Source: Aureobasidium sp. EXF-3400
Taxonomy: Eukaryota; Ascomycota; Dothideomycetes; Dothideales; Saccotheciaceae
NCBI GenBank assembly: GCA_024195585.1
Contig: SWBL01000123.1
Span: 1 to 64,000, forward strand
Direction of reading: 5' to 3'
Length of the DNA stretch: 64,000 bases
Shown here: piece by piece, positions 33,103 to 46,902 of the stretch
Layout: each line of letters opens with the position of its first letter
Numbering within the stretch: the stretch's first letter is position 1
Made by a program: the position numbers and the translations under genes
Notes under the pieces: generated by a model
What the model was told of the DNA's origin: nothing
Seen by the model: only the letters and a program-made list of their open reading frames with translations
The model's database searches: none

Positions 33103-36100
33103 ATGGCCACCGAAGAGGTACCACACTCTGCATTGCCTCGTCTGACATGCGCTGACGTTCGCCTTAGGTGCAGCCGCTCAAGATAGTCAAGTCCAACTCG
33201 ACTGCTTCGTCGATTGGCTCCCCGACCAAGATGGCACGTCCACTATCAGAAATCGGCTCAACAGAGAGGCGGAGAAATTCTCCCAGTTACAACCAGGCCA
33301 CAAAAGTACGTTGACCAGACCACATCTTCGCCGTCCTCACCACCAGCTGATCTCCTACGTTAGAAGATGATCACCAGCAAGGATTCGTCGCCCTTCGATT
33401 CATCTCCGCTGCAGCAACAGCGCTCACCACGCATGTTCTGGGAAGACCGCACCTCGCCCTCACGTTTTGGCTCGGAGAATAGCCCCGAGCGTCCAGAGCG
33501 CTCTGCTTCGCCTACCGCAACAACTTCACACCGTCGCTCATCTATTGAGAATCTCAAAAAGGCTTCCCGTGTCAAGAATAGCACCATGTATGCCCGCGAA
33601 ACAAAGCACAACTACGATCCTTCGAGCTCTCCTGTCATTGAGCGCCCTCTGAGCAACCGTGGCTGGGGCGGTAACTTCCAAAACAACGTCTTCACACGAT
33701 TCGACAGTCTTCGCAAGGAAAACAACCCTCTCAAGTCTCCTACTGACACGGATCCGACCCCTTCCAAAATCCCTGGTCCTTCATCCGGCCCTTCTGTTGT
33801 GAACACATCCGCTCCCAGCTCCCCCCGCCGGGAGACTCCCTCGCCAACCAAGTCTTCTCTCACATCCAATGGCCGTTTTGCTGGCTCTTTCGAGTCCGAC
33901 CAGAGCCACTGGCCTGAGGACCAAGATGACGGCAGAGTCGCTACCCCTCGTGCGCAGCCACGTCATGCGAAAAGCGTCACGTTCGAGACAGCGCCTCCGG
34001 AGATCAACGAGTACGAACAGCAAACACCAGAACCATCTTCTATCGCCTCGGGCTCGCGAGAGGGTAGCTACGATTCCGATGATTATGAAGATAACAGCTT
34101 CGAACGTGCCTCCTCGGTCGACGAAGATAGTTTCGACGCCTCACTGGAGGACACGGATAAGACACCGGTGGTCCTTCCTGAAGATTGGAGGCACATGAGC
34201 CCTGATGTTGCTCGTAGCCATCTTGCCAACGACTATGACGACGTCTTTGATGATGATAACGATGATGATGATGACGAGACTACCGAGAGACATGCCTCAA
34301 ACTCGACCAACGAACAACGGCCTTCCTCTAGCCGCTCCGAATCTGCCAACTCGGATGCCGAAGCAAGACCTTTGCCGCCGCTTCCTGGCGTACCCTCTTT
34401 CAGAAGAGAGCGTGTTGACTCTGGTGGTCTTGCCGCTGCTGCAGAACGCGCGAGTAGCATCCAGCGTTCTCTGCCTTCTCCACCGCGTCCTGCTTCGGTC
34501 TCGAAAGATGAGATCCTCCGCATGAGGGAGGCCAATATGTCAATGGAAGACAGAATGAACCTCCTCAAACTGCAAACATCTCTCGCCGATGTACAAAAGT
34601 CACAAGAAACAGAAGAACATGCTGAAGAAAACGCCAAGTTCACTGAGGAAGATGCTGCCGCTGCTTCGGAGCACTCAGACATCGAAGATGACGATCTTGC
34701 TGGCTTCGACTTCGCACCAAGCATCTCGCGAGAGTCCATCCTGCGAAACGTCAAGTCACAGAAGTATGACCAGTTTGATGCTGATTTGCACGAGGAGTCC
34801 ATGGTCTCGTTCGCAGATAGAGATTATCGCGAACTCGCCAATCTCGATCCTGATGTCCCAATCCCCTCTCGCGAGACATCGACACAGTTTGATGCTGGGG
34901 TTGATGCTGACATCAAAGAAGAGGCTGACAACAGCTACATCGACCTCAGTGCTGTTCCATCCTTCCACTCTGAATCCGCCGAACCCAGAGCGGACGACTT
35001 TGACAGACAGTCTGTCATCCATCATGCTGGTTACGACGAAGACTCACAGGCCGAGGACGACGAGAGTCGCTACTCGTCCCCTATGTCGGTTCTCATCAAC
35101 GAACAACCAGATGAGCCTGAGTACATGGCTGCCCAAGACGATCAAGAAACACCCATGCAAGACGAAGCATTCGCTACTCCGCTAGGCAATCCACAGTCTA
35201 CAGAGGAATCGAGCAGCATGGGTCTTCCCCTGAGCTTCTTAGGCAACGATGATTTCGATTTCGGTTTGAAAGACTACATCACTCCTACACCTCCTTCCTC
35301 ATCTGGCACTCAGGAGCAGAGCAAGAAATCTGGCCTCGAGCCGCCTGTGGTGTTACAACCTAGTTTTACTACCGAGGCTCGGTACGGACGAGAAGGCTCA
35401 AGTGAATCAGATCAGACTATTGGTCATGAGTCCTTTGGTTCTGTCATCCATGGCTCTATGATAGATATGTCTCCCCCTCCAGAGGAGGCACCCATCATTC
35501 CCGAGCGCAAAGCCACCATCAAAACTCAGGGCAAACTCAAGGCTCGTCCCTCTGGCACTCCAGCTGATCTGGAAGCCATGAGAGCTCAACGTCGTCATGT
35601 GAGCCACGAAGTACCTCCAATCCCCGACCAATACCTCTCCGAGCCCTCGGCCCAAGCAGATGAGCAGGTCTCTTCTGACGAGGATGAAGATGAAGAAGAG
35701 TCACATAGCTCGGAGTCTCTCTCTGAGCCTGGGATGACTAGCCAGGAACCTCAACAAGGCGAAATGGATGGCGAACACGACACCGAAAAGTCCCTCCACA
35801 GCGATACAAATCTGGAGAAAGATGTTCAGCTCGCAAACGATGAAACATCAGACGTACTCTCTGAGCAGGATGAACAGCGTCGACCAAGCCGCAACATGAA
35901 GCTCGATCTCGACTTCCCTCTCGAGTCTTTCGACAACGACATGGGTCTTGGGATGGATGCTGAATTTGACCGCGTGATCGAAGCTCAAAAGGTAAGAAAT
36001 GGTACTCTTTATCATTCTCTTGTGCATATGCTGATTACTATACAGAAGGGATATCTCATGCGTCAAAACACCAAAGTCATTGTCGCTAGCAACAGAAACT

Positions 36101-37846
36101 TCAGTGACGAGAGCCAGCGTCCACTATCTCCGAATGGCCAGGTCAATCCCTCGACTACTGGCAAGAGCAAACGTACCCCACGCAAGTCAAGCGCCGGCGA
36201 AAAGTACTTGACGACCGAGCCATGGAACGGCAAGACTAGACGTAAAAGCTCTAGGAGATCCTCTGGTAGAAAATCCAACATCGGTGGGCCGGCCCCTCCT
36301 CTGCCTGGTCATGAAAGCTCTCTGGAAAAGGTTGATGAATATCTGACGACTGATGAGACCAATGATGGTGAGGAGAGAGGACGACTTTTCGTCAAAGTTG
36401 TTGGCGTGAAGGAGCTCGATTTGCCTCTGCCACGCAGTAAGTGCTTGCATCTCCAATCTCTTTGAATCAAACTAACACGATCTTGCAGATGACCGCCTTT
36501 TCTTCCAACTCACCTTGGACAATGGCTTGCATTGTGTGACTACTGCTGATCTTCAGCTTGGCAAAGCTGCCGCCATTGGCCAGGAGTTCGAGCTTGTTGT
36601 TCTTCAGGACCTTGAGTTCCAGCTTACTCTGACTACCAAGCTGCCGGCCCCTGTACCCAAGCCTCAGATGTCAATCCCTGTTCCCGTATCTCCCACCAAG
36701 CCCATCAAGTCGTCGACATCAAGATTCTCTCGCCTCCTCACATCTCCCAAGAAGAGAGCGGAGCGTGAGAGAAAGGAGAGAGAGGAGGCTGCTGAGGTTG
36801 AACGTCGTCAGCAAGAAGAGATGCAACGCAAGCGTGCTTCTGCCAAGCCAACGTCCTGGGACATGCTGCGCGAAGTTGTTGATGCCAAATCTGGTTCATT
36901 TGCTCGTGCTTATGTTTCTCTGAAGTCTCACGAATCTCAGTGTTTCGGACGACAACTGACCGTCGACGTGCCCTGCTTCAACGAGTGGGCAATTGAGAAG
37001 GATGCCGATGTCGTCAGCAGTGTGCGCAGCAAGCGCAACAATGGCAACCCTGGGTTTGGTGGTAGAGATGGCACCATCAGACGTCCGCCTTACGCAATAG
37101 GCAAGCTCGAGTTGCAGCTCATGTACATTCCAAAGCCCAAGGGAGCTGGTGATGAGCACATGCCCAAGAGCATGAGTTCAGCTATCAGAGAGATGAAGGC
37201 GGCTGAACAAGTCAAGGAGTCATCGTGGGAAGGCTGCTTGAGTCAGCAAGGAGGCGATTGCCCGTACTGGCGCCGTCGCTTCTTCCGTCTGCAGGGTACA
37301 AAGCTCACAGCCTACCACGAGCATACTCGCCAGCCCAGAGCGACTATCAATCTCTCGAAGGCTACAAGACTGATCGATGATCAGAAATCACTTGTCGCCG
37401 ATCCAACGTCAGGCCACCCTACGAAGGGTAGGCGCAAGTCTGCCTTTGCCGAAGAAGACGATGGCTATCAGTTTGTCGAAGAAGGTTTCAGAATGAGATT
37501 TGCCAACGGCGAGACCATTGACTTCTACGCCGACAGCGCCGCAGACAAGGATGCCTGGATGAAGGCACTTGGCTCATGCATAGGCAAGCCCTCAACAAGC
37601 AGCACAGCCAAATGGACCGATGTGGTGTTGACCAAGGAACGATCGGAAGCCAAAGCAGTGAAGGCACAACAGAACTCGGAAGACCCCAGTCGATCAGGAC
37701 CAGACGCTCACAATACCAAGGCCGGTGCACCCAAGCTTAAGCGTACAATGTCACAACAGGACAGCACTCGAGGTGACACGCCACCCACAAGCAGCCCTCG
37801 CCCAGGACACCGTGACAGACACCAGGTCAAGAGCATGGTCTTCTAG
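33103..37846 (+). CDS. BUD4: Bud4/anillin-related septation protein with C-terminal PH domain
   Basis: Organises septin rings and septation in filamentous fungi. Five exons: the first is only five codons (ATGGCCACCGAAGAG, 33103), the second gives VQPLKIVKSNSTASSIGSP, the third (33364 to about 35991) is the long disordered body, then about 36046-36436 and 36489-37846. The total is about 1,500 residues. The long body is rich in Ser, Pro, Asp and Glu, with an acidic run (DDDNDDDDDE) and a short helical motif (MSMEDRMNLLKLQTSLADV). The last third has the anillin-like region (LFVKVVGVKELDLPLPR) and a PH domain (SSWEGCLSQQGGDCPYWR to DKDAWMKALGSCIG). The PH domain at the end is diagnostic of Bud4. 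Confidence 0.92.
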
Positions 37847-38722
37847 AGGGTCAGACAGAACCGACCTCTTTCCTCTTACCTTTTTCACTCTTTCTTGATA
37901 CTCTTCTTGCTCTCATCGTCTCTTTTCTCTTGTCTTCTAAAGCTTTTTTCTGACACGAACAGCATGGCATAGCCGTTGGTCGCCCTTTCTTCTTCTTCTT
38001 CTTTTCGTTGTCTCTTTTTTTCTTCCTCTTGTTTCTTGCGTATAGGGAAGGGCTTGGAGATTCGGAGTTTACGATTGTAATGAAACACAATGCATGTGCT
38101 ACTACTACAGACCCCTTTCAAATGAATGCTTCATTCCTCTTGATTGCCACAGATTGCCATCCGTCGTTAATTTAGGATTGTTGTCGATTATGTGGTGAGC
38201 ATATATCGAAAAGAGCGACTGTCGTGTGAGCAATAGGGAACTTATGGCCTTCGAGGTTGCCTCGGTATAGAGAACGCGAACAAGCTATGGAGTTTTATCC
38301 GAGTTCCATGGTGTCGGGGATGATGCACGGGAAGGAGATGAGACCAGGGTGGCTCCCTCAACGAGACCTTTGACAACTGATTATGGATAGCAGATTTTCT
38401 ACGTTCATTTGTAATGCACAGAAAGATGGTTGTTGCGATGACGATTGCACCATGTTCATGTTAGACAAGTAGCTTTCGGAAACACGTGATAGTTGGACAA
38501 AGTCTTTGTTCATACATGGATAGAAAAACAGTAGATGCGTGACCCTGCTCAAAAAGGATCAAGAAAGCCCCCTGGTCACGCGGGTATCTCAGAAGACATG
38601 GAAAATGATATGACAAGAAACAAACGCCGTTTAAAGCCCCCTGCAAAATGATTTCACTTTTGCTTGCAAGAAAAAACGCCATGCTGAAAAGTCCAAATGA
38701 TGCGCGCTTGATCAACAGCTTT
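37847..38722. other. convergent intergenic region with CT-rich tract
   Basis: About 880 bases between two gene ends. The first 200 bases are strongly pyrimidine-rich on the plus strand, with CTT repeats around 37985-38005; this is probably the BUD4 3' untranslated region. Otherwise nothing is visible. Confidence 0.5.
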
Positions 38723-40194
38723 TTAGAAACTAAAGTCGTGTTAGCAAGTGATCAGGACATTAGGAGATGCAGATATACTTACCGTATCTCGTAACTGCCC
38801 GCTCGTGTCATGTACCGCACCCACTTGACACTACTGTACTGACTCTTCTCAAAGACCTTGAGATATCTCACCAACAAGCCTGAACTTGTAAACATGAGCA
38901 GCGAGAAGTTTAGGCTTAATGGCGGTCTACTCCAAGCTTTTTGGTTGGTCATGGAGGTAAGTTGAGCTTCAGCGCTGAGCACGTATTCAGAGCCACCAGT
39001 AAAACGGGCAATCTTCCAGACAATGTTGTTGTGTTCGGGCTCGTACTTGGCCTTTCCTTGAGACGTTCGTTCGGTGATGGAAGCAGTATTGAGAGGTGTT
39101 GGGATGCGAATAACAACGTTTGTGGCAAAGAGCTTTGTGCCATAGTTTGCCTTGATGGCGATGCTGTACTCGACCTTTGTCTTTCCAATCTCATTGACAA
39201 TGGCGTGAACCTTGAAGGGCAAGTTGATGTTCTCGGTTGCACGGTATCGCATTAGCTCAAAGCTACCATCGGGAGGAATAAAGGAGATTGTCCTGTCGGT
39301 GTCGAATTTGCCCAAACGCACGCATTGATGGAATTGGCAGTCCTCGAGGGTGACACTTCCAGCGGCAGCCTTTGTGGCTTTTGTACCGGCCATGTTTCCA
39401 GAAGGCGAGGCCAGAGCTTCCTCGCCCAAAGTGAGACGGTCGTTGAGACCAAACTTGCATTCAGGAGTACCAGAGAGGTAAGCGCGCATCTCAATCTGAC
39501 CGTTGACATCGGCGCGTAGGACAGTTCCATTGGCGGACATGAGGAGATTGACATCTTCGATAACGTCGACAAAGGCTTCATTCTTGCGGTACTTGATGTT
39601 GTCTCGTCTCCAGGACATGGCACCGGTGGCTTGCATTGTGATTTTGGACGAGTCCTCCTGTTGAGGAGTCAGCAATTGAAGGTAGATATGGCGAGGCAGG
39701 CGGATGTACAACGAGGCTCCTCTCGGACTTGACACCTTCGGTGGTAATGTACATCTTGAGAGTGTCTGTGTCAGTGTTTTGAGGATAACCAAAGTCGAGA
39801 ATCTCTGGACAGATGGTGAGCAGATTGCGGCAGTATGTTTGGAGAAGTGGGACGGACCATCGAGCAGTTCGTAGATCAAGACAAAGTTGTTCTTGACGGC
39901 CTCCTCGTCAAACTTGGCGAAGTAGGAGCGGCCGAGCTGGATCAAGCGGTACAGGAACTCAAAGACCAGAGCGGCATTGGCATTGCCCTTTGTGACGGCG
40001 ACGATGAAGATGTTCTCGTGCTTGACATGGCTGAAGGTGGTGGAGCCAAGGGTCAAGATGGGCGAGCGAACCAGAGGGTTGGAGATGACCTGGATGCGGA
40101 AGACATCGGCGAGACGCGGGCGGCAGTCGTTGCGGAAGGCGCGAAAGATGAGGTTCTCGCCCTTCTGGTTGAAGACGAGGATGCCCGAGATCAT
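38723..40194 (-). CDS. APM4: AP-2 clathrin adaptor complex, mu subunit
   Basis: Recognises cargo in clathrin-mediated endocytosis at the plasma membrane. The start at 40194 gives MISGILVFNQKGENLIFR, the longin-like N-terminal domain, with RSPILTLGSTTFSHVKHEN typical of AP-2 rather than AP-1. An intron near 39800 joins YELLD to EILDFGYPQ. The mu homology domain runs from SWRRDNIKYRKNEAFVDV through GKFDTDRTISFIPPDGSFE to SSVKWVRYMTRAGSYEIR. Splicing a final small intron adds only Phe and a stop (38723), recreating the canonical EIRF end. Fungal members are about 440 residues, which fits. Confidence 0.93.
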
Positions 40195-40504
40195 GGCGCG
40201 TTCGTGGCAGCTTGTCGCTCGAGTGCGTGGAACCACGAGGTGCGTGCTATAGGTGATCGAGGGGTCTGGCAGCGGAGGTCGGGGAAGGCGCTTGGCGCGG
40301 CCGAAACCAACCAAGCACGTCAGCTACACCTGCGACTGCCTACTTTGACCCATCCCACTCTAGAGAAAGCGTCAACTCTCCCGCTCAAGCAAAAGACGCC
40401 AGCCACAAGCTCCTGCCTCTCACCTTCTACCCGACTGTCCTTCGAACCACATCTTCGACCCAACCGCGAACCGCCGCCTCGACGACTGCACGCCTCAATT
40501 CATC
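40195..40504. promoter_or_regulatory. short divergent promoter of AP-2 mu and V0 subunit f
   Basis: Only 310 bases separate the two start codons. C/T-rich with many CTC and ACC triplets; no specific motif recognised. Confidence 0.5.
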
Positions 40505-40879
40505 ATGAAGCCTGTCGTATCCGCCTTCAATGCCTGGACATGGTGCGCCCTTCTTGTGCCGACCTTCCTTGGTTCTGTATTAATATAGCGACAGCGTTGT
40601 CATCTCCATCTTCGCCATCGTCATTCTCTCCGTCATTGGTGCTCTCTTCAAGACAAACAACCACTCCATGATGGGCTCTGAGGAAGACCCCGCCGATGGC
40701 GCTGCAGTCGCTGCCTCAGTCTTTGGTGCCGTTGCTATCTATGGCGTATGTCATCCTTCTGCTCCTCACCTCGTCCCCTTCTTGTACTGATCCGATCCCA
40801 GGCTTTCCTCGTCTTTTGCGCCGGCCAAGCTTATCTGCACCAACGAGACAGATCAAGAGGCGCCATTGCCCTGTCATAA
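40505..40879 (+). CDS. V-ATPase V0 subunit f (RNase K / YPR170W-B family)
   Basis: A 90-residue membrane protein in three small exons: 40505-40542, 40589-40745 and 40802-40879. The product begins MKPVVSAFNAWTCDSVV and continues VILSVIGALFKTNNHSMMG, SEEDPADGAAVA and FLVFCAGQAYLHQRDR. It aligns without gaps in the key parts to yeast YPR170W-B, the proton-channel subunit f of the vacuolar ATPase, related to animal RNASEK. Two hydrophobic helices flank a luminal loop with the EDPADG segment. Because each exon is short, the gene is invisible to simple ORF calling. It shares a promoter with AP-2 mu, another endomembrane gene. Confidence 0.88.
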
Positions 40880-41194
40880 TCTACAAAAACTTGCTCCTCT
40901 CACCCTCCAACAGAGCGACAAATAACTTCGATAATCTGACCCTCGTTTTTCGACATCACGACCATCATCACCACTTTTGCTTTCTCGGCGCGGCGTTAAT
41001 CTTTCTTCAAGGTTCGGCTTGTTATAGACATCTTCCATTGGGCGGCAACTGGGCGCATCACCCTTGTGTATACCTATCATCTATCTTTTGCAACTTTGCA
41101 GCTTCCATCTACTTCACTCTTGTCCTGTAACGCCGCCGTTCATGTTGATATCCGTTAAATGCATCATAACTCCAGCAACCCTCAGAACTTTACA
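40880..41194. other. convergent intergenic region
   Basis: About 315 bases between the V0 subunit f stop and the ELP3 stop; terminator sequence only. Confidence 0.5.
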
Positions 41195-42949
41195 TCAGAA
41201 ACCATCGTCACTCTCTTCATCATCCTTAGCTTTCAGCCATTTGCTCATGTATGGTCCATCGAGCCAATATCCAAGCTTGGCGTAGTAGCTGCGTACTCCC
41301 ACACCTGAAATGATGCTGAGTTTCTCACTGCCATGCTCGTCACGCGCGATCCTCTCGGCCTCTTCCATCAACAGTGTACCGTAACCTTGGTGCTGGAACT
41401 TTCTAGGATCGCGTCCATGGACCGGCACCGCCGACCCGTAGACGTGCAGCTCACGTACCAGACTCGTCGGCTGGCCAGTGAGCTCTGGACGGAACGTGTG
41501 CGTTGAGCTGCACTTGCGTAGACGTAACAAACCAATCAAGATATCTTGCTTGGGGTCCTCGTAAGCCAGGAAAGTTTCCCATCCACCGTTTGCTGTGTAG
41601 TCTCGGCGAACCAGTTCGACTTGCGAGGGTCGAATCTTGTTCTTGACCTCATTGATACCAACCTCACGAGTACGAACATCACGACATGTGGTGCCAAAGT
41701 CCTTCATACGAGACAAAGCCAGCTCGCGTAAATTGCCATTCTCAACGCCCGATGTAACAAGAGGCATGGGAATATCACGCTGCACACGATAAATGCGGGT
41801 CCACGGCGGTACCAGGGCCAGAATGCGAGCAACCAGATCGATAAGCGCGTTGGGTGTGTAGTTCTTGTAGCGTCCCGTTCTCCAGAGCTCGTACAGTCCA
41901 GTTCCTCTAATGACCAATGTAGGATAGATTTTAAGACCATCGGTCCTGAAAGCAGGGTTCTCAAAATACTCCCTGAACTGATCCAGATCTCTCTCCATGC
42001 CAACATTGGGCAGGTCAGGCATCATATGACTTACGACCTTGAAGCCTGCATCCTTTGCCAGTCTGAATGTCTCTGCGACTGCTGCTACTGTATGGCCTCT
42101 GTTGGTATCACGCGCGACATCCTCGTACAAAGACTGGACACCAATCTCTAGACGGGTACATCCATAACGCAGCATATCGCTCAGGTGTTGGTCCAAGCAG
42201 TAGTCAGGTCTCGTCTCAATGGTGATACCGACACATTTTGTACTGCTCATCTCACCAGCCAAGACAGCCTCATCGACATTGGTCGCCTGGAAACCGCTGA
42301 GGGCATTGTGTAGTTGGGATATGAATTCTTCTCTGTAGCTGACGGGAAGCGACATGAAGGTACCGCCCATGATAATGTATTCAACTTTGTCAACGGAGTG
42401 ACCTAGAGATTTGATCTGATCGACTCTTCCTCTTGCTTGTTCGAACGGGTCGTATCTCGCGCGGATGGCACGCATTGAAGTTGGCTCGTAACCGGTGTAG
42501 GATTGAGTCGAGTACTCAAAGTCGGAATCAGGACCTCCAGGACAATAGACACAAATGTTTCCAGTGTATGAGATATGCGGACATCTGTGAGGCTTGCACA
42601 TGACAGCGACAACGGCGATACCAGAAGCACTTCGGATGGGCTTTGCGATCAAGCGAGGCAAGATGTATTTCTTGTAATGTTCGGGGACGGCATTGATGAT
42701 GGCGGTGAGAGGTGGAGTGTTGCTGAGGAAGTGCTTTTTGGCAATGTTGTTGCGTAGCGTGTTGAGATTCAGGTCCTTCTTGGGTTTCTTGCCATCCAGT
42801 TGACTTTCGTAGTCTTCGACTAACGCGTTCGCCACGTCCGAGCAGGCTCGAAGATACCTCTCACTTTCTGGAGCGAGCTTGACACCTTTGGGGATTTTAT
42901 TATGCTTCTTCGCCTTTGGCTCAGTGACTGACATGGTCATGGTGGCCAT
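41195..42949 (-). CDS. ELP3: Elongator catalytic subunit ELP3 (radical SAM / acetyltransferase)
   Basis: Modifies wobble uridine of tRNAs within Elongator. A single exon of 584 residues. The radical-SAM domain has the iron-sulfur cysteines in [17 protein letters not shown]. It continues with the [37 protein letters not shown] and RLEIGVQS segments. The GNAT domain near the end has the acetyl-CoA loop [17 protein letters not shown] and finishes [19 protein letters not shown]. The start gives [15 protein letters not shown]; the second and third Met are alternatives. Sequence and length are almost invariant in the family. Confidence 0.97.
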   Translation of the reverse strand: MATMTMSVTEPKAKKHNKIPKGVKLAPESERYLRACSDVANALVEDYESQLDGKKPKKDLNLNTLRNNIAKKHFLSNTPPLTAIINAVPEHYKKYILPRLIAKPIRSASGIAVVAVMCKPHRCPHISYTGNICVYCPGGPDSDFEYSTQSYTGYEPTSMRAIRARYDPFEQARGRVDQIKSLGHSVDKVEYIIMGGTFMSLPVSYREEFISQLHNALSGFQATNVDEAVLAGEMSSTKCVGITIETRPDYCLDQHLSDMLRYGCTRLEIGVQSLYEDVARDTNRGHTVAAVAETFRLAKDAGFKVVSHMMPDLPNVGMERDLDQFREYFENPAFRTDGLKIYPTLVIRGTGLYELWRTGRYKNYTPNALIDLVARILALVPPWTRIYRVQRDIPMPLVTSGVENGNLRELALSRMKDFGTTCRDVRTREVGINEVKNKIRPSQVELVRRDYTANGGWETFLAYEDPKQDILIGLLRLRKCSSTHTFRPELTGQPTSLVRELHVYGSAVPVHGRDPRKFQHQGYGTLLMEEAERIARDEHGSEKLSIISGVGVRSYYAKLGYWLDGPYMSKWLKAKDDEESDDGF

Positions 42950-43365
42950 GTTGGATTATAGCTTTTGCAGGCTCGCAGCGGCGAGAGCTCGGATCGCGGG
43001 GAATGACTCTGTGAGAAGATTGTATAGATTCTTCTAAAGGTCAAAAGGCCGGATTGTTGGTTGAGCAAGAGCAGAACTATGACCAGTATCTGCGTTGTGT
43101 CGAGATGGATGCGTAGTGGATGACAAAAAGTTCAAAAGTTATCCCCGCATGTGGCAGGCGCGAGTCGTGTATGCAGAAGCCAAGGGCGCAGGCTCGAGAG
43201 GTTTGAATCGGCTGCCTTGAGAGACGCTGATTGGCCGACCAGAGTCCCCGTCGGCTTCAATCGGCCTTCGCAAACCTGGTCGGGAAACAGCTGGGTCAAG
43301 AAGTTATTGTTGTTTTGTCAAGCACCTCCTTCCTCACCACCGCCACCCCTCTCTTTCCCTCGACA
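42950..43365. promoter_or_regulatory. divergent promoter region, ELP3 and LSC1
   Basis: About 415 bases between divergent start codons. The open frame runs upstream of LSC1 without homology; no motif stands out. Confidence 0.5.
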
Positions 43366-44455
<1,090 letters not shown>

Positions 44456-44801
44456 ATCCGTGCTTCCACTCTGTAATACCCACTTGATGTTTTAGTAGAC
44501 CACCAGGACATGCTCTGGGATGTTGAGGGAAAGAGAGAGAACCCATTGTGTATAAGCCCGGCGCAAACTCCAGTACCCCTTCTTAGAAACCTTTTCTGTT
44601 CTAGTTTCTTATCTTTTTCCCGATTTTCGTTATCATGCGCGCATGGGTTCGGCAGGCTCTTTATCTGTTCGGGTAGTTCTTTCTGATCAAATCTACTTGC
44701 GACAGTCTGGGATTCGGCATTGATCTTGAGATTCGAGTGCATGGTGCATCACAGCTTGATCTATGTCTACTTCAGAACAACTCGCTCACCATAGTCGCTT
44801 T
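44456..44801. other. convergent intergenic region
   Basis: About 345 bases between the LSC1 stop and the end of the MBOAT gene. Nothing beyond terminator sequence is visible. Confidence 0.5.
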
Positions 44802-46439
44802 TCACAACGCGAGACCCGTTTTCCACCAGCGGTCTCCCTTGTGCCACCAAATAACACCTCCCCACCAGCACCAGAACCCATCGCCTTTCCCACCCAAGCC
44901 CAGCCCTCGGAGCGGACTGACAGGCAGCGGTTCGAACAGCCAGATACCGCCACGGGCAAAGTCGTCGCACAGCAGCGGCGCGGTGTAGTAGAACCACACA
45001 TGGACGTAGACAAAGTTGGATGTACGTTGCAACCACCTAGGTGATCGCTGCACCACACCAAGCCAACGCAGGAGCGACGTAAATGCTAGCTGTGCACTTA
45101 TACCTCCAATCTGTGAGATAAAAAACAAGAAAGGACCGGAAAGCGGATATGTATGTCCTAGCTGTGTGTAGCTGCCACAAGCGTGCAGCATGCCCGATAA
45201 CACGAATGCGATGGTCAGCCCCAAGAACTTTCCAGTAGCCGACTTGGGGTTGATCTCCAGTACCTCCATCAGTCTCGATGCAGGGGCTTCGAAGGCGTAA
45301 CGGAAGGTCTGATGCCACCAGCCACCCCACCAACCCGCGAGTCCTTTGTCGAGCACGTTGCTGAACGAGCCGAAGCTATCGGGATACATCCAGGGCTCGC
45401 CTCGTACGCCAATATACCGAGGGCCGATCATACCGACGAAGAAAAGGGGACCCAGCGCGAAGATAGCCTGTAATGCTGTATAAACTGCAGTCAAGCTGAG
45501 CAACAGACGAGCGCTTCGAACCGCGACAGGAGAAGCCCGAAGAGATACGGGTAGGTAGTTCGGTGTCGCCGCAACATTTCCGTCCCAGAAGTAAGCGTCA
45601 TGTGAAATCAAAGTTTTCAATATATCAAGAATCACAACGTCGCGACAAACGACCCAGAGGTTGGCTCTCAGCAAAGAGAACTTATCGTGATAGCGGTGGA
45701 CACCAGTACGACTGACCAGAGTTTTCTTTTCATCTTCCTCCGGTGGCGATGCGCCAGAGTTTCCAGAAAGCTGTGCTTGTACCCAGAGTGGTGGCGAGGG
45801 CAACCCAGAGATTCGCCAGTTCCATCCCATGCCCCTGAAGTTGGCGAAGATATCTGCGACCCAGTCAAGACGCTCCACGAATGGCGCCGATGGATATCCT
45901 TGCCAGGCAAGCGTACCAGTTCTTTGAGATGGCGTTTGTGTCGTGCCTAATTTGCTTGTACGACTGTGCAAAGTTGAGCCGTTTTGAAAAGCACTTCCAG
46001 TTGCGTGGCCGTTCGACTCTGCAGTCTGTGGAGGTGCAGACGCAGAGATCAGATCTAGTTGCGCTTCTTTCCTTTCGATTCTCGAGAAGTCTTGCTGCAC
46101 ATCTTTGATCACAAGCATCATACCGCACCACAGTATTGACCAGGCAGAAATCAGACCGACACCAAATGCAGCAGCCGGATTGCGTGCCCGAAAACTTCTA
46201 ATGTTCCAGATGGCAAACATGGTGATGAAGGCCCATGCTGCAAAACGAGCTCTGCGAAGCCATGGCCGTGATCGATGATCTAGAAGAAGATAGAGAATGA
46301 CTACCGTAGCACCTAGAGTTCCGAAGGGGTAGGTGAATGGGTAATAGTCTCCAGATGCGAGTAGCTTGTCATATTGTCCATTCAGACGGTCTATGATGTC
46401 GTAGTGCGTGACCGGGATGAATGCTTCTTTGAGGTACAT
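44802..46439 (-). CDS. wax-synthase-like membrane-bound O-acyltransferase (MBOAT)
   Basis: A 545-residue polytopic membrane protein in one exon. It has six or more hydrophobic segments, for example FGTLGATVVILYLLLDH, AWAFITMFAIWNI and FGVGLISAWSILWCGMM. The wax-synthase-type core shows ANFRGMGWNWRISGLP, DKGLAGWWGGWWHQTFRY and the histidine segment IAFVLSGMLHACG, where the catalytic His of MBOAT enzymes is expected. A soluble Ser/Thr-rich loop (about residues 130-180) separates the first helices from the core. These enzymes transfer acyl groups to an alcohol; the fungal members are mostly uncharacterised and the acceptor cannot be predicted here. It is divergent from the RBG1 gene. Confidence 0.82.
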   Translation of the reverse strand: MYLKEAFIPVTHYDIIDRLNGQYDKLLASGDYYPFTYPFGTLGATVVILYLLLDHRSRPWLRRARFAAWAFITMFAIWNIRSFRARNPAAAFGVGLISAWSILWCGMMLVIKDVQQDFSRIERKEAQLDLISASAPPQTAESNGHATGSAFQNGSTLHSRTSKLGTTQTPSQRTGTLAWQGYPSAPFVERLDWVADIFANFRGMGWNWRISGLPSPPLWVQAQLSGNSGASPPEEDEKKTLVSRTGVHRYHDKFSLLRANLWVVCRDVVILDILKTLISHDAYFWDGNVAATPNYLPVSLRASPVAVRSARLLLSLTAVYTALQAIFALGPLFFVGMIGPRYIGVRGEPWMYPDSFGSFSNVLDKGLAGWWGGWWHQTFRYAFEAPASRLMEVLEINPKSATGKFLGLTIAFVLSGMLHACGSYTQLGHTYPLSGPFLFFISQIGGISAQLAFTSLLRWLGVVQRSPRWLQRTSNFVYVHVWFYYTAPLLCDDFARGGIWLFEPLPVSPLRGLGLGGKGDGFWCWWGGVIWWHKGDRWWKTGLAL

Positions 46440-46902
46440 GCCTTGATTCGAATCAGGACATAAGCACCTGATGATATTTTCGAAGAAAGGTCCTAGTACT
46501 GGCCCATGAGATGGACGAGTTTCCCGGCAGATATAGAATCTACTGGATGTGGCGTAGAACGAAGAGATGAGATGGATGGTTCAAGAAACACATCGTCCAC
46601 GACATCACGTACCTGTCAGCGACTCATCCAGTCTAACCTGTTCCAGTATTTGGAAAACAAGATGGCGCGTGGCACTGTTTTTGGCAGAGTCTCGATGACG
46701 TTCGAAGTGCGGATGGTCTGTGCTCATGGGCGGGACAGAGCCTCTTGCTGGTGGCTGGACTGCGGTGGAGAACGTCTGCCAAAGAATTCGTGAGGTGCTT
46801 GCGTGCAGTTTGTATTCGGACGACAAGCCATTATTACCTTGTGCATATAGCCTCGTTTGTTCCACTGTCAAAGGAGAGCAGAAGCTCCCAATAGCTGCAA
46901 AT
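46440..46902. promoter_or_regulatory. divergent promoter region, MBOAT and RBG1
   Basis: About 460 bases between divergent starts. No recognised motif. Confidence 0.5.

Noticed and set aside
39835..40671. 278-codon plus-strand frame across AP-2 mu and into the V0 subunit f gene
   Set aside because: Antisense to the well-supported AP-2 mu coding sequence and reading the subunit f exons in the wrong frame; the composition is not protein-like.
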